This document shows positions 25,240 to 34,024 of a DNA stretch of 59,122 nt, piece by piece. Both the position numbers and the translations under genes were made by a program. The stretch lies in contig CALIEB010000039.1 of assembly GCA_938022205.1 (NCBI GenBank), forward strand, positions 1 through 59,122, written 5' to 3'. The notes under the pieces were generated by a model. It did not search any database and was not told the DNA's origin. It saw only the letters and a list, made by a program, of their open reading frames with translations. Each line of letters opens with the position of its first letter. Positions within the stretch are counted from its first letter, which is position 1. The DNA comes from an uncultured Anaerolineae bacterium (GTDB lineage Bacteria > Chloroflexota > Anaerolineae > Aggregatilineales > Phototrophicaceae).

Positions 25240-26121
25240 GTGAAGAACATCGGCGTTTTGGCGCACCCGCGCCGCCCACAGACCGCCCCGCTCGCCCATC
25301 GCATCGCTGAGACGCTGCGCGCTAACGGGCTAGGCACGTGGGTCTACACGCAGTGGGACGACCTGCAAGTACAAGCTGACGTACGCACCGCCGATATGGT
25401 CGTGGCGATTGGCGGCGACGGTGCCATGCTCAAAGCGGCGCGGGTGTGCGCGCCCTACGCCGTGCCTGTGCTGGGCGTGAACATGGGACGGCTAGGCTTT
25501 TTGACCGAAGTGCGCACGGCAGACGATTGGGCGGGCGCGCTGCCACGCTTGCTCGCGGGCGATTTTTGGATAGAGCAGCGCATGATGATGACCGCCGCCA
25601 TTCGCCGCGCCGGACAAATCATCAGCAGCGGCGACGCGCTCAACGACGTGGTAATCAGCGGCAACAGCGTCGGGCATATGGTCATCTTGGACACCTACAT
25701 TGACAAGCACTGGACAACCACCTATAACAGCGACGCGCTGATTGTCGCCACGCCAACCGGCTCGACAGCTTATGCGCTGGCGGCGGGCGGTCCCATCTTG
25801 CCACCCGACCTGAAGAACCTGCTGTTGGTGCCGACCGCGCCGCATCTAAGCATGGACAGACCGATTGTGCTGTCCGAAGGCGCACAGGTGACCGTGCGCA
25901 CCAACGAGGACAACCGCAACGCCGTGATGGTCACGATTGACGGCTACGCCATTGGCACGCTGCAGGAGCGCGACCGCTTGCTGGTGCGCGCCAGCGCGCA
26001 CAGCGCGCGCTTCGTGCGTCTACGCCCCCAGAACTACTTCTACCGTTCGCTGCTGGAGCGTCTTGAGCCGCGTGTGACGCGCCAGCCCGAAGATTTAAGC
26101 GATGAAGACGACGAGCCATAA
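25240..26121 (+). CDS. nadK: NAD kinase
   Basis: This 293-residue enzyme phosphorylates NAD to NADP using ATP or polyphosphate. The diagnostic GGDGAMLKAAR motif (about residue 58), LGVNMGRLGFLTE, LNDVVISGNSVG (the N-[ED] substrate motif) and TPTGSTAYALAAGGPIL are all present. The start is GTG 25240, with AAAGGTAG about 9 nt upstream; no better ATG exists before the GGDG motif. It is followed by recN after 23 nt, a common neighbour pair in bacteria. Confidence 0.94.
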   Translation: MKNIGVLAHPRRPQTAPLAHRIAETLRANGLGTWVYTQWDDLQVQADVRTADMVVAIGGDGAMLKAARVCAPYAVPVLGVNMGRLGFLTEVRTADDWAGALPRLLAGDFWIEQRMMMTAAIRRAGQIISSGDALNDVVISGNSVGHMVILDTYIDKHWTTTYNSDALIVATPTGSTAYALAAGGPILPPDLKNLLLVPTAPHLSMDRPIVLSEGAQVTVRTNEDNRNAVMVTIDGYAIGTLQERDRLLVRASAHSARFVRLRPQNYFYRSLLERLEPRVTRQPEDLSDEDDEP

Positions 26122-26144
26122 CGAGCCAAGAAGGTTAAGGTACG

Positions 26145-27902
26145 ATGCTTGAAGAACTGCGGATACGCAATTTTGCCATTATCGAGCAACTCACGCTGAC
26201 GTTTGACGCGGGTTTTAACGTCATTACCGGCGAAACAGGCGCAGGCAAATCGATTATCATCGACGCGATGGAGCTGCTGGTTGGCGGCAAGGCGGACAGC
26301 GGTGCCGTGCGCAGCGGCGCAGACCGCGCTCTCATCGAGGGCGTGTTTGTGCCGTCACCTAAGGCGCGCCCCGCCCTGCAAGCCTTGCTCGAGCGCGAGG
26401 CACTGCTGGAAGCGGACGACACGTTGGACGTGCTGACGCTGACCCGTGAGGTACGCGCCAACGGGCGCACGGCGGCGCGCGTCAACGGCGTGAGCGTCAG
26501 CAGCGACGTGCTGCGTGAACTGGGTGAGCTGCTCATCGACATTCACGGGCAAAGCGCGCACCTGTCGCTGTTCAAGCCGCGCCATCACGTCGATTTGCTC
26601 GACCGCTACGCCGACCTGCTGGAGGTGCGTGCCGCGCTCACCAGCGTCGTCGGCACGCTACAGGGTATCCGCGCCGAGATTGCCGCGCTGACAGCGGACA
26701 AAGACGCGCTAGCGCGCCGTGCCGAACGCTTGCGCGAGGCTGTCGAAGAAATCACCGCCGCCAAGTTCAAGCCCGACGAAGAGGCTGCGCTGACGGCGGA
26801 GCGCAGTCGCCTCGCCAACATCGAGCAAATCGCGCGGCTGGCGGGCGAGGCGCATGCCCTGCTCAGCGGCGACGAGCGCAGTGAAACGCGCGGCGCGGCA
26901 GCACAGCTGGCGCAGGTGGTGGTCTTGCTCACGAAGCTGGCGAAGGTTGACCCTAGCAGCGCGCCCTACGCCGCGCAGGCACAGGAGCTAAGCGACGGCG
27001 CGCAGGAGCTGGCGATTGCCGTTGCCGACATTGTCGACGACTTGGAGTACAGCCCCGACCGCCTCAATGAGCTAGAGGAGCGGCTAGAGCTGTTGAAGAC
27101 TTTGAAACGCCGCTACCACTGCGATGACATTGCCGCGCTGCACGCTTACGCCGAGCAAGCGCGCGCCGAGCTCGAGGCGTTGGAGAACAGCAGCGAACGC
27201 CTCGACGCGCTGCGCGCCCAAGAAGAGAAAACGCTGCGCCACATCGGCGAGCTGGCGGAGCGCATCAGCAAAGCCCGCGAGGCGGCGGGGCGTAATCTCG
27301 GCAAGCGCATCGTGCGCGAGTTGCAAGACCTGCGCATGGAAAACACGCGCTTTGAGGTCCGCATGGAGCGTACGCTCGACCCCAACGGCTGCTATGGGCG
27401 CGACGGGGCGCGCTATGCGTTTGACCAAACGGGCGTAGACAAGCTAGAATTTGTGATGAGCGCGAACGTGGGCGAGCCGCTGCGTCCGCTGGCGAAAGTG
27501 GCCAGCGGCGGCGAGGCGGCACGCATCATGCTGGCACTCAAGCGCGTCTTGACGCAGGCGGACAACACGCCCACGCTCATCTTTGACGAGATTGACCAAG
27601 GCATTGGCGGGCGCATTGGCGCGGTCGTGGGCGAAAAGCTGTGGTCGCTGACGCAGGGGCATCAGGTGCTGTGCGTTACACACCTGCCACAATTGGCGGC
27701 GTTCGGCGACAAGCACTACAAAGTCCACAAAGAGAGCCGCAACCAGCGCACGCTCACCCATGTCGACGTGCTAGACGAAGAAGACCGCCGTGTCAGCGAG
27801 CTGGCGGCGATGTTGGGCGCGTTGGGCGAGAGCGGTCAGCAAAGCGCGCGCGAGCTGTTGCAAGACGCACGCCAGCGCAAGCAAGCCCTTAAAGTCACCT
27901 GA
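26145..27902 (+). CDS. recN: DNA repair protein RecN
   Basis: This 585-residue SMC-like ATPase acts in double-strand break repair. The N-terminal P-loop is GETGAGKSIIIDAMELLVG. Coiled-coil arms occupy about 160-350. The C-terminal half has the signature VASGGEAARIMLALKRVL, Walker B TLIFDEIDQGIGG and the His-switch VLCVTHLPQLAAFG. Length and layout are normal. The start has AAGG upstream. Together with nadK it forms a two-gene unit; the next gene appears to have its own promoter. Confidence 0.94.
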   Translation: MLEELRIRNFAIIEQLTLTFDAGFNVITGETGAGKSIIIDAMELLVGGKADSGAVRSGADRALIEGVFVPSPKARPALQALLEREALLEADDTLDVLTLTREVRANGRTAARVNGVSVSSDVLRELGELLIDIHGQSAHLSLFKPRHHVDLLDRYADLLEVRAALTSVVGTLQGIRAEIAALTADKDALARRAERLREAVEEITAAKFKPDEEAALTAERSRLANIEQIARLAGEAHALLSGDERSETRGAAAQLAQVVVLLTKLAKVDPSSAPYAAQAQELSDGAQELAIAVADIVDDLEYSPDRLNELEERLELLKTLKRRYHCDDIAALHAYAEQARAELEALENSSERLDALRAQEEKTLRHIGELAERISKAREAAGRNLGKRIVRELQDLRMENTRFEVRMERTLDPNGCYGRDGARYAFDQTGVDKLEFVMSANVGEPLRPLAKVASGGEAARIMLALKRVLTQADNTPTLIFDEIDQGIGGRIGAVVGEKLWSLTQGHQVLCVTHLPQLAAFGDKHYKVHKESRNQRTLTHVDVLDEEDRRVSELAAMLGALGESGQQSARELLQDARQRKQALKVT

Positions 27903-27931
27903 GAGGACACACACGCACAGAGAAACGAAAG

Positions 27932-27937
27932 TATACT
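27932..27937 (+). promoter_or_regulatory. -10 element placing transcription start at the ATG (leaderless candidate)
   Basis: TATACT ends 6 nt before the A of ATG 27944, so transcription would start at or next to the start codon. No good ribosome binding site is present before the ATG. Confidence 0.45.
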
Positions 27938-27943
27938 GGATTT

Positions 27944-28555
27944 ATGGACGAAAACACGCTCTTTATTGCCTATCCTAAAGGCATTGCTCGCGCCTTCTTC
28001 CGCGCGCCCCTTTGGCTCTATCGGCTAGGGTGGGGCGATTTGCTACGCGGCACCAACCTGATGGTGCTGACGACGCGCGGGCGCAAAAGCGGACTAGCGC
28101 GCCACACCGTCGTCGAGTACGCGCGGCACGGCAGCAAGCTGTACGTCATCAGCGCATGGGGCTTGCAACCCGATTGGGTGCAGAACGTGCGCGCCCATCC
28201 CACCGTCACCGTGCAGATTGGCAGCAGCGCACGCGCCGCCACCGCCACCCTGCTCAGCGACCCCAGCGAAATCACCCGCGCGCTGCTGATGTTTCGCAAG
28301 CGGTCGGCACTGCACGAGTACGTGCTAGAACGCCTGAGCGCGACCCACGACATCACGCCGCGCGTGTTAAAAGAGATTAGCAGCCATTTCACGGTGGTGC
28401 GCTTCGACCTCGCTGACGTGGACACGCCGCCGCCGCTCGCAGGTGTTACCGCCACGCATCGCGTGTGGGGCTGGGCGATGGTGACGGGCGCGGTGGTCAG
28501 CGTGTTGGTGCTGCTGGCGGGCGCACTCGCGCGGCAAGGGAAGCTCAGCACATGA
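27944..28555 (+). CDS. Deazaflavin (F420)-dependent nitroreductase-family protein with C-terminal membrane helix
   Basis: This is a 203-residue protein. Residues 1-160 match the deazaflavin-dependent nitroreductase family (split-barrel fold): LMVLTTRGRKSGLARHTVVEY, LYVISAWGLQPDWVQNVRAHPTVTVQIG. These carry the conserved TxGRKSGxxR cofactor motif and the DWxxNVRAxP motif. The family uses F420H2 to reduce varied substrates. The C-terminus adds a single membrane helix (about 172-195, WAMVTGAVVSVLVLLAGAL), which most relatives lack, so the protein is probably anchored at the membrane with the enzyme inside. It overlaps the TPR gene by 4 nt. Confidence 0.8.
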   Translation: MDENTLFIAYPKGIARAFFRAPLWLYRLGWGDLLRGTNLMVLTTRGRKSGLARHTVVEYARHGSKLYVISAWGLQPDWVQNVRAHPTVTVQIGSSARAATATLLSDPSEITRALLMFRKRSALHEYVLERLSATHDITPRVLKEISSHFTVVRFDLADVDTPPPLAGVTATHRVWGWAMVTGAVVSVLVLLAGALARQGKLST

Positions 28556-29490
28556 ACGACCTGCAAGAACAAACGCAGCTGCTACGCCAAGTGCGCCTCG
28601 CGCTGCAAGACCACGACTACGCCACCGCCATCGCCGGCTTAGAGCGCATCATCGCGATGGCGAGCGCGCGCGAAGATTGGAGCGCAGCCGCGCGCCACAT
28701 GGGCAACCTCGCCCTCACCTATTACCGTTACCAACAACCGCAACGCGCCGTTGAGTGCTTTGGGCAAGCTATTCAGTACGCCCGCCGCGACCACGACAAG
28801 CTGACCGAGAACGGGTTGTTGGGCAACATGGGCAACGTGCTGCGCGAGCTGGGTTACTTTGATGAGGCGGTGCGCTGTCTCAATCAAGCCTTGCTGATAG
28901 CACAAGAGATTGGCGACCAACGCGGGCGCGGCATTTGGCTGACCAACTTGGGGCTGGTCTACGATGACATGCGCCAGCCGCAGCAAGCCGCTGACCTGCA
29001 CGCGCAGGCGGTGGAGGTGGCGCGCCAGCTGCACGACACCCCCAACCTTGCCTCGCGCTTAGGGCATTTGGGCAACAGCTTGATTGCGCAAAACCGCGCT
29101 GAAGAGGCACTCCCCTACTTCCAAGAAGCCGCCGCGCTCTACCACAGCGTCGGCAAGGAGAGCGAGTACGCGCTGCGCTTGGGCATCATCGGCAACCTTT
29201 ACGCACACTTGGGGCGTGCCGCATCGCCCGCCCCGTCCGCTTTCATGCACTTTGCCAACGCGCTAGAGAGCTACCAAACCGCCGCACAGCTTGCCGACAA
29301 GCTCAACGACCACGTTAGCACCGCCGAGCTGCTCAAGAGCATCGCCAACGTGCTGGTCGAGATTGGGCAAATCGACGAGGCAAAAGCCTACCTCCAATCG
29401 GCATATGCGCGCTTTATGCAGCTCAACATGCGCCACCGCGCCGAAGACACCGCGCGCGCCCTGAAAATATTGCAGGACTATCGCAAATGA
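28552..29490 (+). CDS. Tetratricopeptide repeat protein
   Basis: This 312-residue protein is made mostly of TPR helices, about seven repeats from residue 10 to 305. Examples are AARHMGNLALTYYRYQQPQRA, ENGLLGNMGNVLRELGYFDEA, GIWLTNLGLVYDDMRQPQQA, RLGHLGNSLIAQNRAEEA and LLKSIANVLVEIGQIDEA. The repeats match the TPR_12/LGN-like type, used for protein binding. There is no signal peptide or enzymatic domain. It starts inside the stop of the deazaflavin gene (ATGA) and its own stop overlaps the ABC ATPase start (ATGA), so three genes are translationally coupled. Its partner is unknown; the ATPase is the obvious candidate by position. Confidence 0.8.
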   Translation: MNDLQEQTQLLRQVRLALQDHDYATAIAGLERIIAMASAREDWSAAARHMGNLALTYYRYQQPQRAVECFGQAIQYARRDHDKLTENGLLGNMGNVLRELGYFDEAVRCLNQALLIAQEIGDQRGRGIWLTNLGLVYDDMRQPQQAADLHAQAVEVARQLHDTPNLASRLGHLGNSLIAQNRAEEALPYFQEAAALYHSVGKESEYALRLGIIGNLYAHLGRAASPAPSAFMHFANALESYQTAAQLADKLNDHVSTAELLKSIANVLVEIGQIDEAKAYLQSAYARFMQLNMRHRAEDTARALKILQDYRK

Positions 29491-31544
29491 GCGTGCCGCT
29501 GCTGGAGGCACGCCGCTTGTCGGTGGCGTATCGCATTGGCAGGCGGTGGTTCAACGCGCTCAACGACGTGTCGCTAACTATCCAACCCAACGAGATACAT
29601 GGGCTGGTCGGCGAGAGCGGCAGCGGCAAATCGACGCTAGCGTTGGCGTTGATGGGCTATCTCGAAGCCAACGCGCGCATCAGCGGCGGTGAGCTGTGGT
29701 TTGCTGGGCGTGACTTGTGCCGCCTGTCGCGTCGCGACATCGCCGCGCAGCTTTGGGGCAAGCACATCGCGCTCGTGCCGCAAAACCCGCTAGACGCGCT
29801 CAATCCCACGCTGACCATTGCCGAGCAGATGACCGAAGTTACACGCCTGCATTTGGGTCTAAGCGCAAGCGCAGCGCGTCAGCAAGCCCTTGAAGGCTTG
29901 CAGCGCGTCAAGCTAGCCGACCCTGAGCGCGTGCTAGCGCGCTACCCGCACCAGCTTAGCGGCGGGCAGCAGCAGCGCGTCATGATTGCAATGGCACTCA
30001 GCACGCGCCCACGCTTGTTGGTATTGGACGAGCCGACAACCGCGCTGGATGTGACCACGCAGGCGGTCATTCTTGACCTTATCCGCGAGCTGGTGCGTCG
30101 CGAGGGCACTGCCACGCTCTATGTGTCGCACAATCTTGGCACAATTGCCCAGCTTTGCGACACGGTCACGGTGCTTTACGGCGGCGAGGTGTTGGAGAGT
30201 GCACCCGCCACCGCGCTGTTCAGCCGCCCGCTGCACCCCTACACGCTCGGGCTGCTCGCCAGCTTGCCGCGCCCCGAAAACGCCACAGAGACACGCCTCG
30301 CCACCATTGCGGGCATCGCGCCCGCTCTCGCCGACCGCCCGCAGGCGTGCGTGTTTGCGCCGCGCTGTATAGTGGCGGTTGACCGCTGCCATGCCGAAAA
30401 GCCCGCACTCGCGCCCTATGCGGGACGACACGTGCGCTGCTGGCGCGCCGACGAGCTGGCGACAGGCGCGCTAACCGTGCGCCAAGCACCTGCGCCGCCC
30501 CCTGTCGCTGCCCCGCCCAAAGCGGAGGTCGTGCTGCGCGCGCAAGGGCTTTCCAAACGCTTTGTTGAGGCGCGCCCGTTCGACCGCCTGCTAGGGCGCA
30601 AGCCTACCGCCGTGCAAGCCGTCAGCCGCGTCAGCTTTCACGTCAACGGGCGCGCGACGCTGGGTATCGTCGGCGAGAGCGGCAGCGGCAAAACCACGTT
30701 AGCACGGGCGATTGTTGGGCTTGCGCCCGCCGACGAAGGCACGCTCACCCTGCTTGGCGTGGACATCCCAAACGCGCTAGCGCAGCGACCCCGCGCCGCC
30801 TTGCGTAACCTGCGCATGATTTTTCAGAACCCCAACGACGCGCTCAATCCACATAAGACCGTCGCGCAAACGCTAGGGCGCACGCTCACGGTGATGAGCG
30901 GCGGCAAGATGGACGCGAAGGCGCGCGCGCAGCGTATCACCGAGCTGCTCGAAAGCGTCGGGTTGACGGCAGCCTACGCCAAGCGTTATCCGGCACAGCT
31001 CAGCGGCGGCGAAAAGCAACGCGTGGCTATTGCGCGCGCCTTCGCTGCCAACCCCGCGCTGGTCATCGCCGACGAGCCAACTAGCGCGCTGGATGTCTCG
31101 GTGCAAGCGGTCATCCTCAACCTGCTGAAAGACTTGCGCGCCCGCGAAGGCGCGTCCTACATCGTCATCTCGCACGATTTGGACGTGATTGCCACGCTGG
31201 CGGATTGGATTGTCGTCATGTACTTGGGCGAAATTGTCGAGCAAGGCAGCGCGGCACAGGTCTACAGCGCGCCCTCACACCCCTACACCGAAGCGTTGTT
31301 GTCGGCGGTGCCTGTGCCAGACCCCACGCGACGCGGCGGCGGCGTGCGCCTTGAGGGCGACCTCCCCAGCCCACGCCATAAGCCCAGCGGCTGCCCGTTC
31401 CACACGCGCTGCCCGCGCTTCATCGGGCAGATTTGCGCCACCGACGTGCCGCCCGAACGCGAGGGCGCAGACGGGCATCGCATCCGCTGCCACCACACGC
31501 TCGACGCACTGGCTGCCATGCAGCAGGCAGGGCTGCCGCTGTGA
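29487..31544 (+). CDS. Peptide/nickel-type ABC transporter ATPase, two fused ATP-binding domains
   Basis: This 685-residue protein fuses DppD- and DppF-like ATPases. Domain 1 (about 5-330) has [37 protein letters not shown] and a C-terminal oligopeptide/dipeptide motif region (PRPENATETR to CVFAPRC). Domain 2 (about 350-685) has GESGSGKTT, LSGGEKQRVAIARAF and LVIADEPTSALDVS, and the same C-terminal region with CPFHTRCPRF. Cys-rich tails of this type are normal for peptide and nickel importers. The two domains would form the heterodimer-like motor of one transporter. The following gene encodes one permease; the second permease and binding protein are not in the window. Confidence 0.9.
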   Translation: MSVPLLEARRLSVAYRIGRRWFNALNDVSLTIQPNEIHGLVGESGSGKSTLALALMGYLEANARISGGELWFAGRDLCRLSRRDIAAQLWGKHIALVPQNPLDALNPTLTIAEQMTEVTRLHLGLSASAARQQALEGLQRVKLADPERVLARYPHQLSGGQQQRVMIAMALSTRPRLLVLDEPTTALDVTTQAVILDLIRELVRREGTATLYVSHNLGTIAQLCDTVTVLYGGEVLESAPATALFSRPLHPYTLGLLASLPRPENATETRLATIAGIAPALADRPQACVFAPRCIVAVDRCHAEKPALAPYAGRHVRCWRADELATGALTVRQAPAPPPVAAPPKAEVVLRAQGLSKRFVEARPFDRLLGRKPTAVQAVSRVSFHVNGRATLGIVGESGSGKTTLARAIVGLAPADEGTLTLLGVDIPNALAQRPRAALRNLRMIFQNPNDALNPHKTVAQTLGRTLTVMSGGKMDAKARAQRITELLESVGLTAAYAKRYPAQLSGGEKQRVAIARAFAANPALVIADEPTSALDVSVQAVILNLLKDLRAREGASYIVISHDLDVIATLADWIVVMYLGEIVEQGSAAQVYSAPSHPYTEALLSAVPVPDPTRRGGGVRLEGDLPSPRHKPSGCPFHTRCPRFIGQICATDVPPEREGADGHRIRCHHTLDALAAMQQAGLPL

Positions 31545-32488
31545 TAGCCTATCTCACACGGCGCGTGCTGCTGCTGCTGCTGACGCTGCTGCTGACCAGC
31601 GCGCTGATTTTCGCGCTCACGCAGCTGCTGCCCGGCGATGTGGCGCGTCTGATACTGGGGCGCGAGGCTTCGCCCGAACGCATCGCCCAATTTAACGCCG
31701 AGTTCGGGCTAGACCAACCCGCGCTCGTGCAGTACCTGCGTTGGGTGACGGGCTTCGTGACCGGCGATTGGGGGCGGTCGTTCAGCGCGGGCAACGCGCC
31801 GGTGCGCCCGCTGGTGCTAGAACGCTTCGGCAACTCGCTGCTGCTGGCGGGCGTAACGCTGCTGTTCAGCGTGCCGCTGGGCGTGGGCTTGGGCGTGCTG
31901 ACCGCGCTTAACAAGGACACGTGGCTAGACAACGTCGTGTCGGTCGCCACGTTGAGCGTCGTCGGCTTGCCGGAGTTCGTCACGGGCATCGTGCTGATTA
32001 ACGTCTTCGCGCTGGGCTTGGGCTGGTTCGAGACAACCTCGCTCATCCGCCCCGACATGACCTTAAACGATTGGTGGCGCATCCTCGTGCTGCCCGCGCT
32101 GACCGCGAGCTTGGTGCTAGTAGGCTACATCGCGCGCTTGACACGGGCGGGCGTGCTAGAAGAGCTGGGCAAACCCTACGTGCGCACGGCACGGCTCAAG
32201 GGCTTGCCGCCCGCGCAGGTGCTGACGCGCCACGTGCTGCGCAACGCGCTGCTGCCGACCATCACCGTCATCGCCATCAGCGTGGGCTGGCTGATAGGCG
32301 GCATCGTCGTCATCGAAAACGTCTACAACTACGCCGGCATCGGCTCGGAGCTGGTGCGGGCGGTAGAACAAAAGAACCTGCCCGTCCTGCAAGCGATTAG
32401 CACGCTCATTGTCGGCGTGTTCGCGCTGGCCAACTTGGCGGCAGATGTGCTGTATGCGTGGCTGAACCCACGCATACGCTTGGGTTAG
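31541..32488 (+). CDS. Peptide/nickel-type ABC transporter permease (DppB-like)
   Basis: This 315-residue membrane protein has six predicted segments. The start [33 protein letters not shown] is the classic DppB N-terminus, and [23 protein letters not shown] follows. The EAA-type loop is [30 protein letters not shown] 31541 is chosen since it overlaps the previous stop (GTGA) and the protein then starts directly with the usual N-terminus. DppB normally pairs with DppC; none is present here. The stop overlaps that of the convergent cyclophilin gene (TTAG at 32485-32488). Confidence 0.88.
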   Translation: MIAYLTRRVLLLLLTLLLTSALIFALTQLLPGDVARLILGREASPERIAQFNAEFGLDQPALVQYLRWVTGFVTGDWGRSFSAGNAPVRPLVLERFGNSLLLAGVTLLFSVPLGVGLGVLTALNKDTWLDNVVSVATLSVVGLPEFVTGIVLINVFALGLGWFETTSLIRPDMTLNDWWRILVLPALTASLVLVGYIARLTRAGVLEELGKPYVRTARLKGLPPAQVLTRHVLRNALLPTITVIAISVGWLIGGIVVIENVYNYAGIGSELVRAVEQKNLPVLQAISTLIVGVFALANLAADVLYAWLNPRIRLG

Positions 32489-32973
32489 CTCTCTTCGATG
32501 GTGATCTTGACGATTTTATCGCCTTGCTTGATGCTGTCCACGACTTTTTGGTCGCTCTCGTCAACGACCTTGCCAAAGACAGCGTGCTTGCCGTCCAGCC
32601 AGTCGGTGACGATGTGCGTGATGAAGAACTGGCTGCCGTTGGTGTTGCGCCCGGCGTTAGCCATGCTGATGCTGCCGCGCTCGTGGCGAATGTTCAGCGA
32701 GGACGGTTCGTCATCCCAACGATAGCCGGGACCACCTGTGCCTGTGCCAAACGGGCAGCCACCTTGAATCATAAAATCAGCGATGACGCGGTGAAAGTTC
32801 AACCCATCGTAGAAGCCATCACGCGCCAAAAAGACAAAGTTGTTGACCGTCTTGGGCGCGCGGTCTGCGAACAGCTTGACGCGAATGGTGCCTTTGCTGG
32901 TTTGAATGTGCGCCACATACTGCTTTTTGGGGTCAATCACCACCTCTGGGTAGCTTGCATATTGTTTTGCCAT
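32485..32973 (-). CDS. Cyclophilin-type peptidyl-prolyl cis-trans isomerase
   Basis: This 162-residue single-domain cyclophilin is cytoplasmic. Active-site motifs are intact: [25 protein letters not shown] with the catalytic Arg and the Phe/Gln pocket, [20 protein letters not shown] and [12 protein letters not shown]. The usual Asp of QGGDP is Cys here, as in some bacterial homologues. GGAG lies about 9 nt before ATG 32973. It is monocistronic, with the convergent permease gene ending on an overlapping stop and the divergent signalling cluster starting 198 bp away. Confidence 0.92.
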   Translation of the reverse strand: MAKQYASYPEVVIDPKKQYVAHIQTSKGTIRVKLFADRAPKTVNNFVFLARDGFYDGLNFHRVIADFMIQGGCPFGTGTGGPGYRWDDEPSSLNIRHERGSISMANAGRNTNGSQFFITHIVTDWLDGKHAVFGKVVDESDQKVVDSIKQGDKIVKITIEES

Positions 32974-33090
32974 GATTGTTTTGCTCCATTTTTCTATACA
33001 ATGAGTGCAGCATCATGTGCTATTGTGACATACTCACCGCAAGAAAAGCTAGGGCAAGGCTAAAAAAGCGTTAGCAGTTTGTCATGAGAG

Positions 33091-33104
33091 CGTGTTTTAA
33101 CACG
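33091..33104. promoter_or_regulatory. Inverted repeat upstream of the signalling cluster
   Basis: CGTGTT and AACACG flank a 2-nt centre, immediately upstream of the -35 of the cluster promoter. The position is right for an activator or repressor site. No T-run follows on the plus strand in the way expected of a terminator. Confidence 0.4.
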
Positions 33105-33112
33105 ATAGGATT

Positions 33113-33140
33113 TTGTATAAGCAAGATGTTGCGTTACAAT
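33113..33140 (+). promoter_or_regulatory. Promoter of the eight-gene signalling cluster
   Basis: TTGTAT (33113-33118), 16 bp, and TACAAT (33135-33140) lie 31 bp before the first gene. No other clear promoter was seen inside the cluster to 52174. The ribosome site before 33172 is unusual: AAAAAGGA ends about 14 nt from the ATG. Confidence 0.5.
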
Positions 33141-33171
33141 AGAAGCGTAGAAAAAGGACGAAACAAATACT

Positions 33172-33531
33172 ATGCGCGTGCTATATGTTGAAGATGATGC
33201 CAACAATCGTTTGTTAGTTAAGCGCATCCTCACGGTAGAAGGGTTTCAAGTCGAGGAGGCCACCAACGCGCGTGACGGTATCGCGCGGGCATTAGCGAAC
33301 CCGCCTGACTTGGTGCTGATGGACATCAGCATGCCTGATATGGATGGGTTAACTGCCACGCGCCACATCCGCAGCATCCCCGAAATCGCGCACTTGCCAA
33401 TTATCGCCCTCACGGCCAACGCGATGACGGGCGACCGCGAGATGATTTTGGAGGCCGGCTGCGACGGCTACATCAGCAAACCTATTAACATCGACACCTT
33501 TGTGGATGAAATCAAAGCGTATCTAACCTAA
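33172..33531 (+). CDS. Stand-alone response regulator receiver protein
   Basis: This 119-residue receiver domain has no output domain. All key residues are present: acidic pair Asp8-Asp9, phospho-acceptor Asp51 (VLMDISMPDMDG), switch Thr (IALTANAM) and Lys (YISKPIN). It most resembles the DivK-type single receivers found beside hybrid kinases. It is the first gene of the signalling cluster; likely partner is the hybrid kinase at 44006. A second receiver gene follows after 20 nt. Confidence 0.9.
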   Translation: MRVLYVEDDANNRLLVKRILTVEGFQVEEATNARDGIARALANPPDLVLMDISMPDMDGLTATRHIRSIPEIAHLPIIALTANAMTGDREMILEAGCDGYISKPINIDTFVDEIKAYLT

Positions 33532-33551
33532 AGCGAAATTTGAGTGAGACT

Positions 33552-33977
33552 ATGAGCGAACAAAGAACCCCTATCGACCCAAGCGAAGCACACGTGCTGG
33601 TTGTCGAAGATAACGTGCCAAACTTCGTGCTGATTGCGCGCATGTTGGCGTTTATGGGTGTGCAGCGGTGTGAGTGGAAAACCAGCGGCTGGCAAGTGGT
33701 GCAGTTTGCCGAAACGTTACCACGTATCGACCTCATCTTGATGGACATTCGCTTGCCCTATGAGGACGGCTATCAAGCCTTGAAAAAGGTGCGTAGTCAC
33801 GCCCGCTTGCGCGATACCATTGTGTGTGCTGTGACCGCTGAAGCCAGCGAAGACCAAATGCTCAAGGCACAGCGGCATGGTTTCGACGGCTTTTTGGGCA
33901 AGCCGCTTGACCCCGACCGTTTCCCTGACCAAATTCGCCGCCTCTTGGCCGGCGAAAAAGTTTGGGAGTGGCAATAA
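33552..33977 (+). CDS. Second stand-alone response regulator receiver protein
   Basis: This 141-residue single-receiver protein has motifs VLVVEDNVPNFV, LILMDIRLPYEDG (acceptor Asp), CAVTAEAS (Thr) and FLGKPLDPD (Lys), all intact. The acidic pair is Glu-Asp. The segment between strands 2 and 3 differs from the first receiver, so the two are not recent duplicates. ATG 33552 (GAGTGAG upstream) is preferred over the TTG at 33540. The only extra sequence is a short basic/aromatic tail (EKVWEWQ), so no DNA-binding or enzymatic output domain is present. Confidence 0.88.
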   Translation: MSEQRTPIDPSEAHVLVVEDNVPNFVLIARMLAFMGVQRCEWKTSGWQVVQFAETLPRIDLILMDIRLPYEDGYQALKKVRSHARLRDTIVCAVTAEASEDQMLKAQRHGFDGFLGKPLDPDRFPDQIRRLLAGEKVWEWQ

Positions 33978-34024
33978 CTCGTTAACATAGCCGCTGTCCT
34001 CAGTGGACATAGCGAGGAGGCAAG

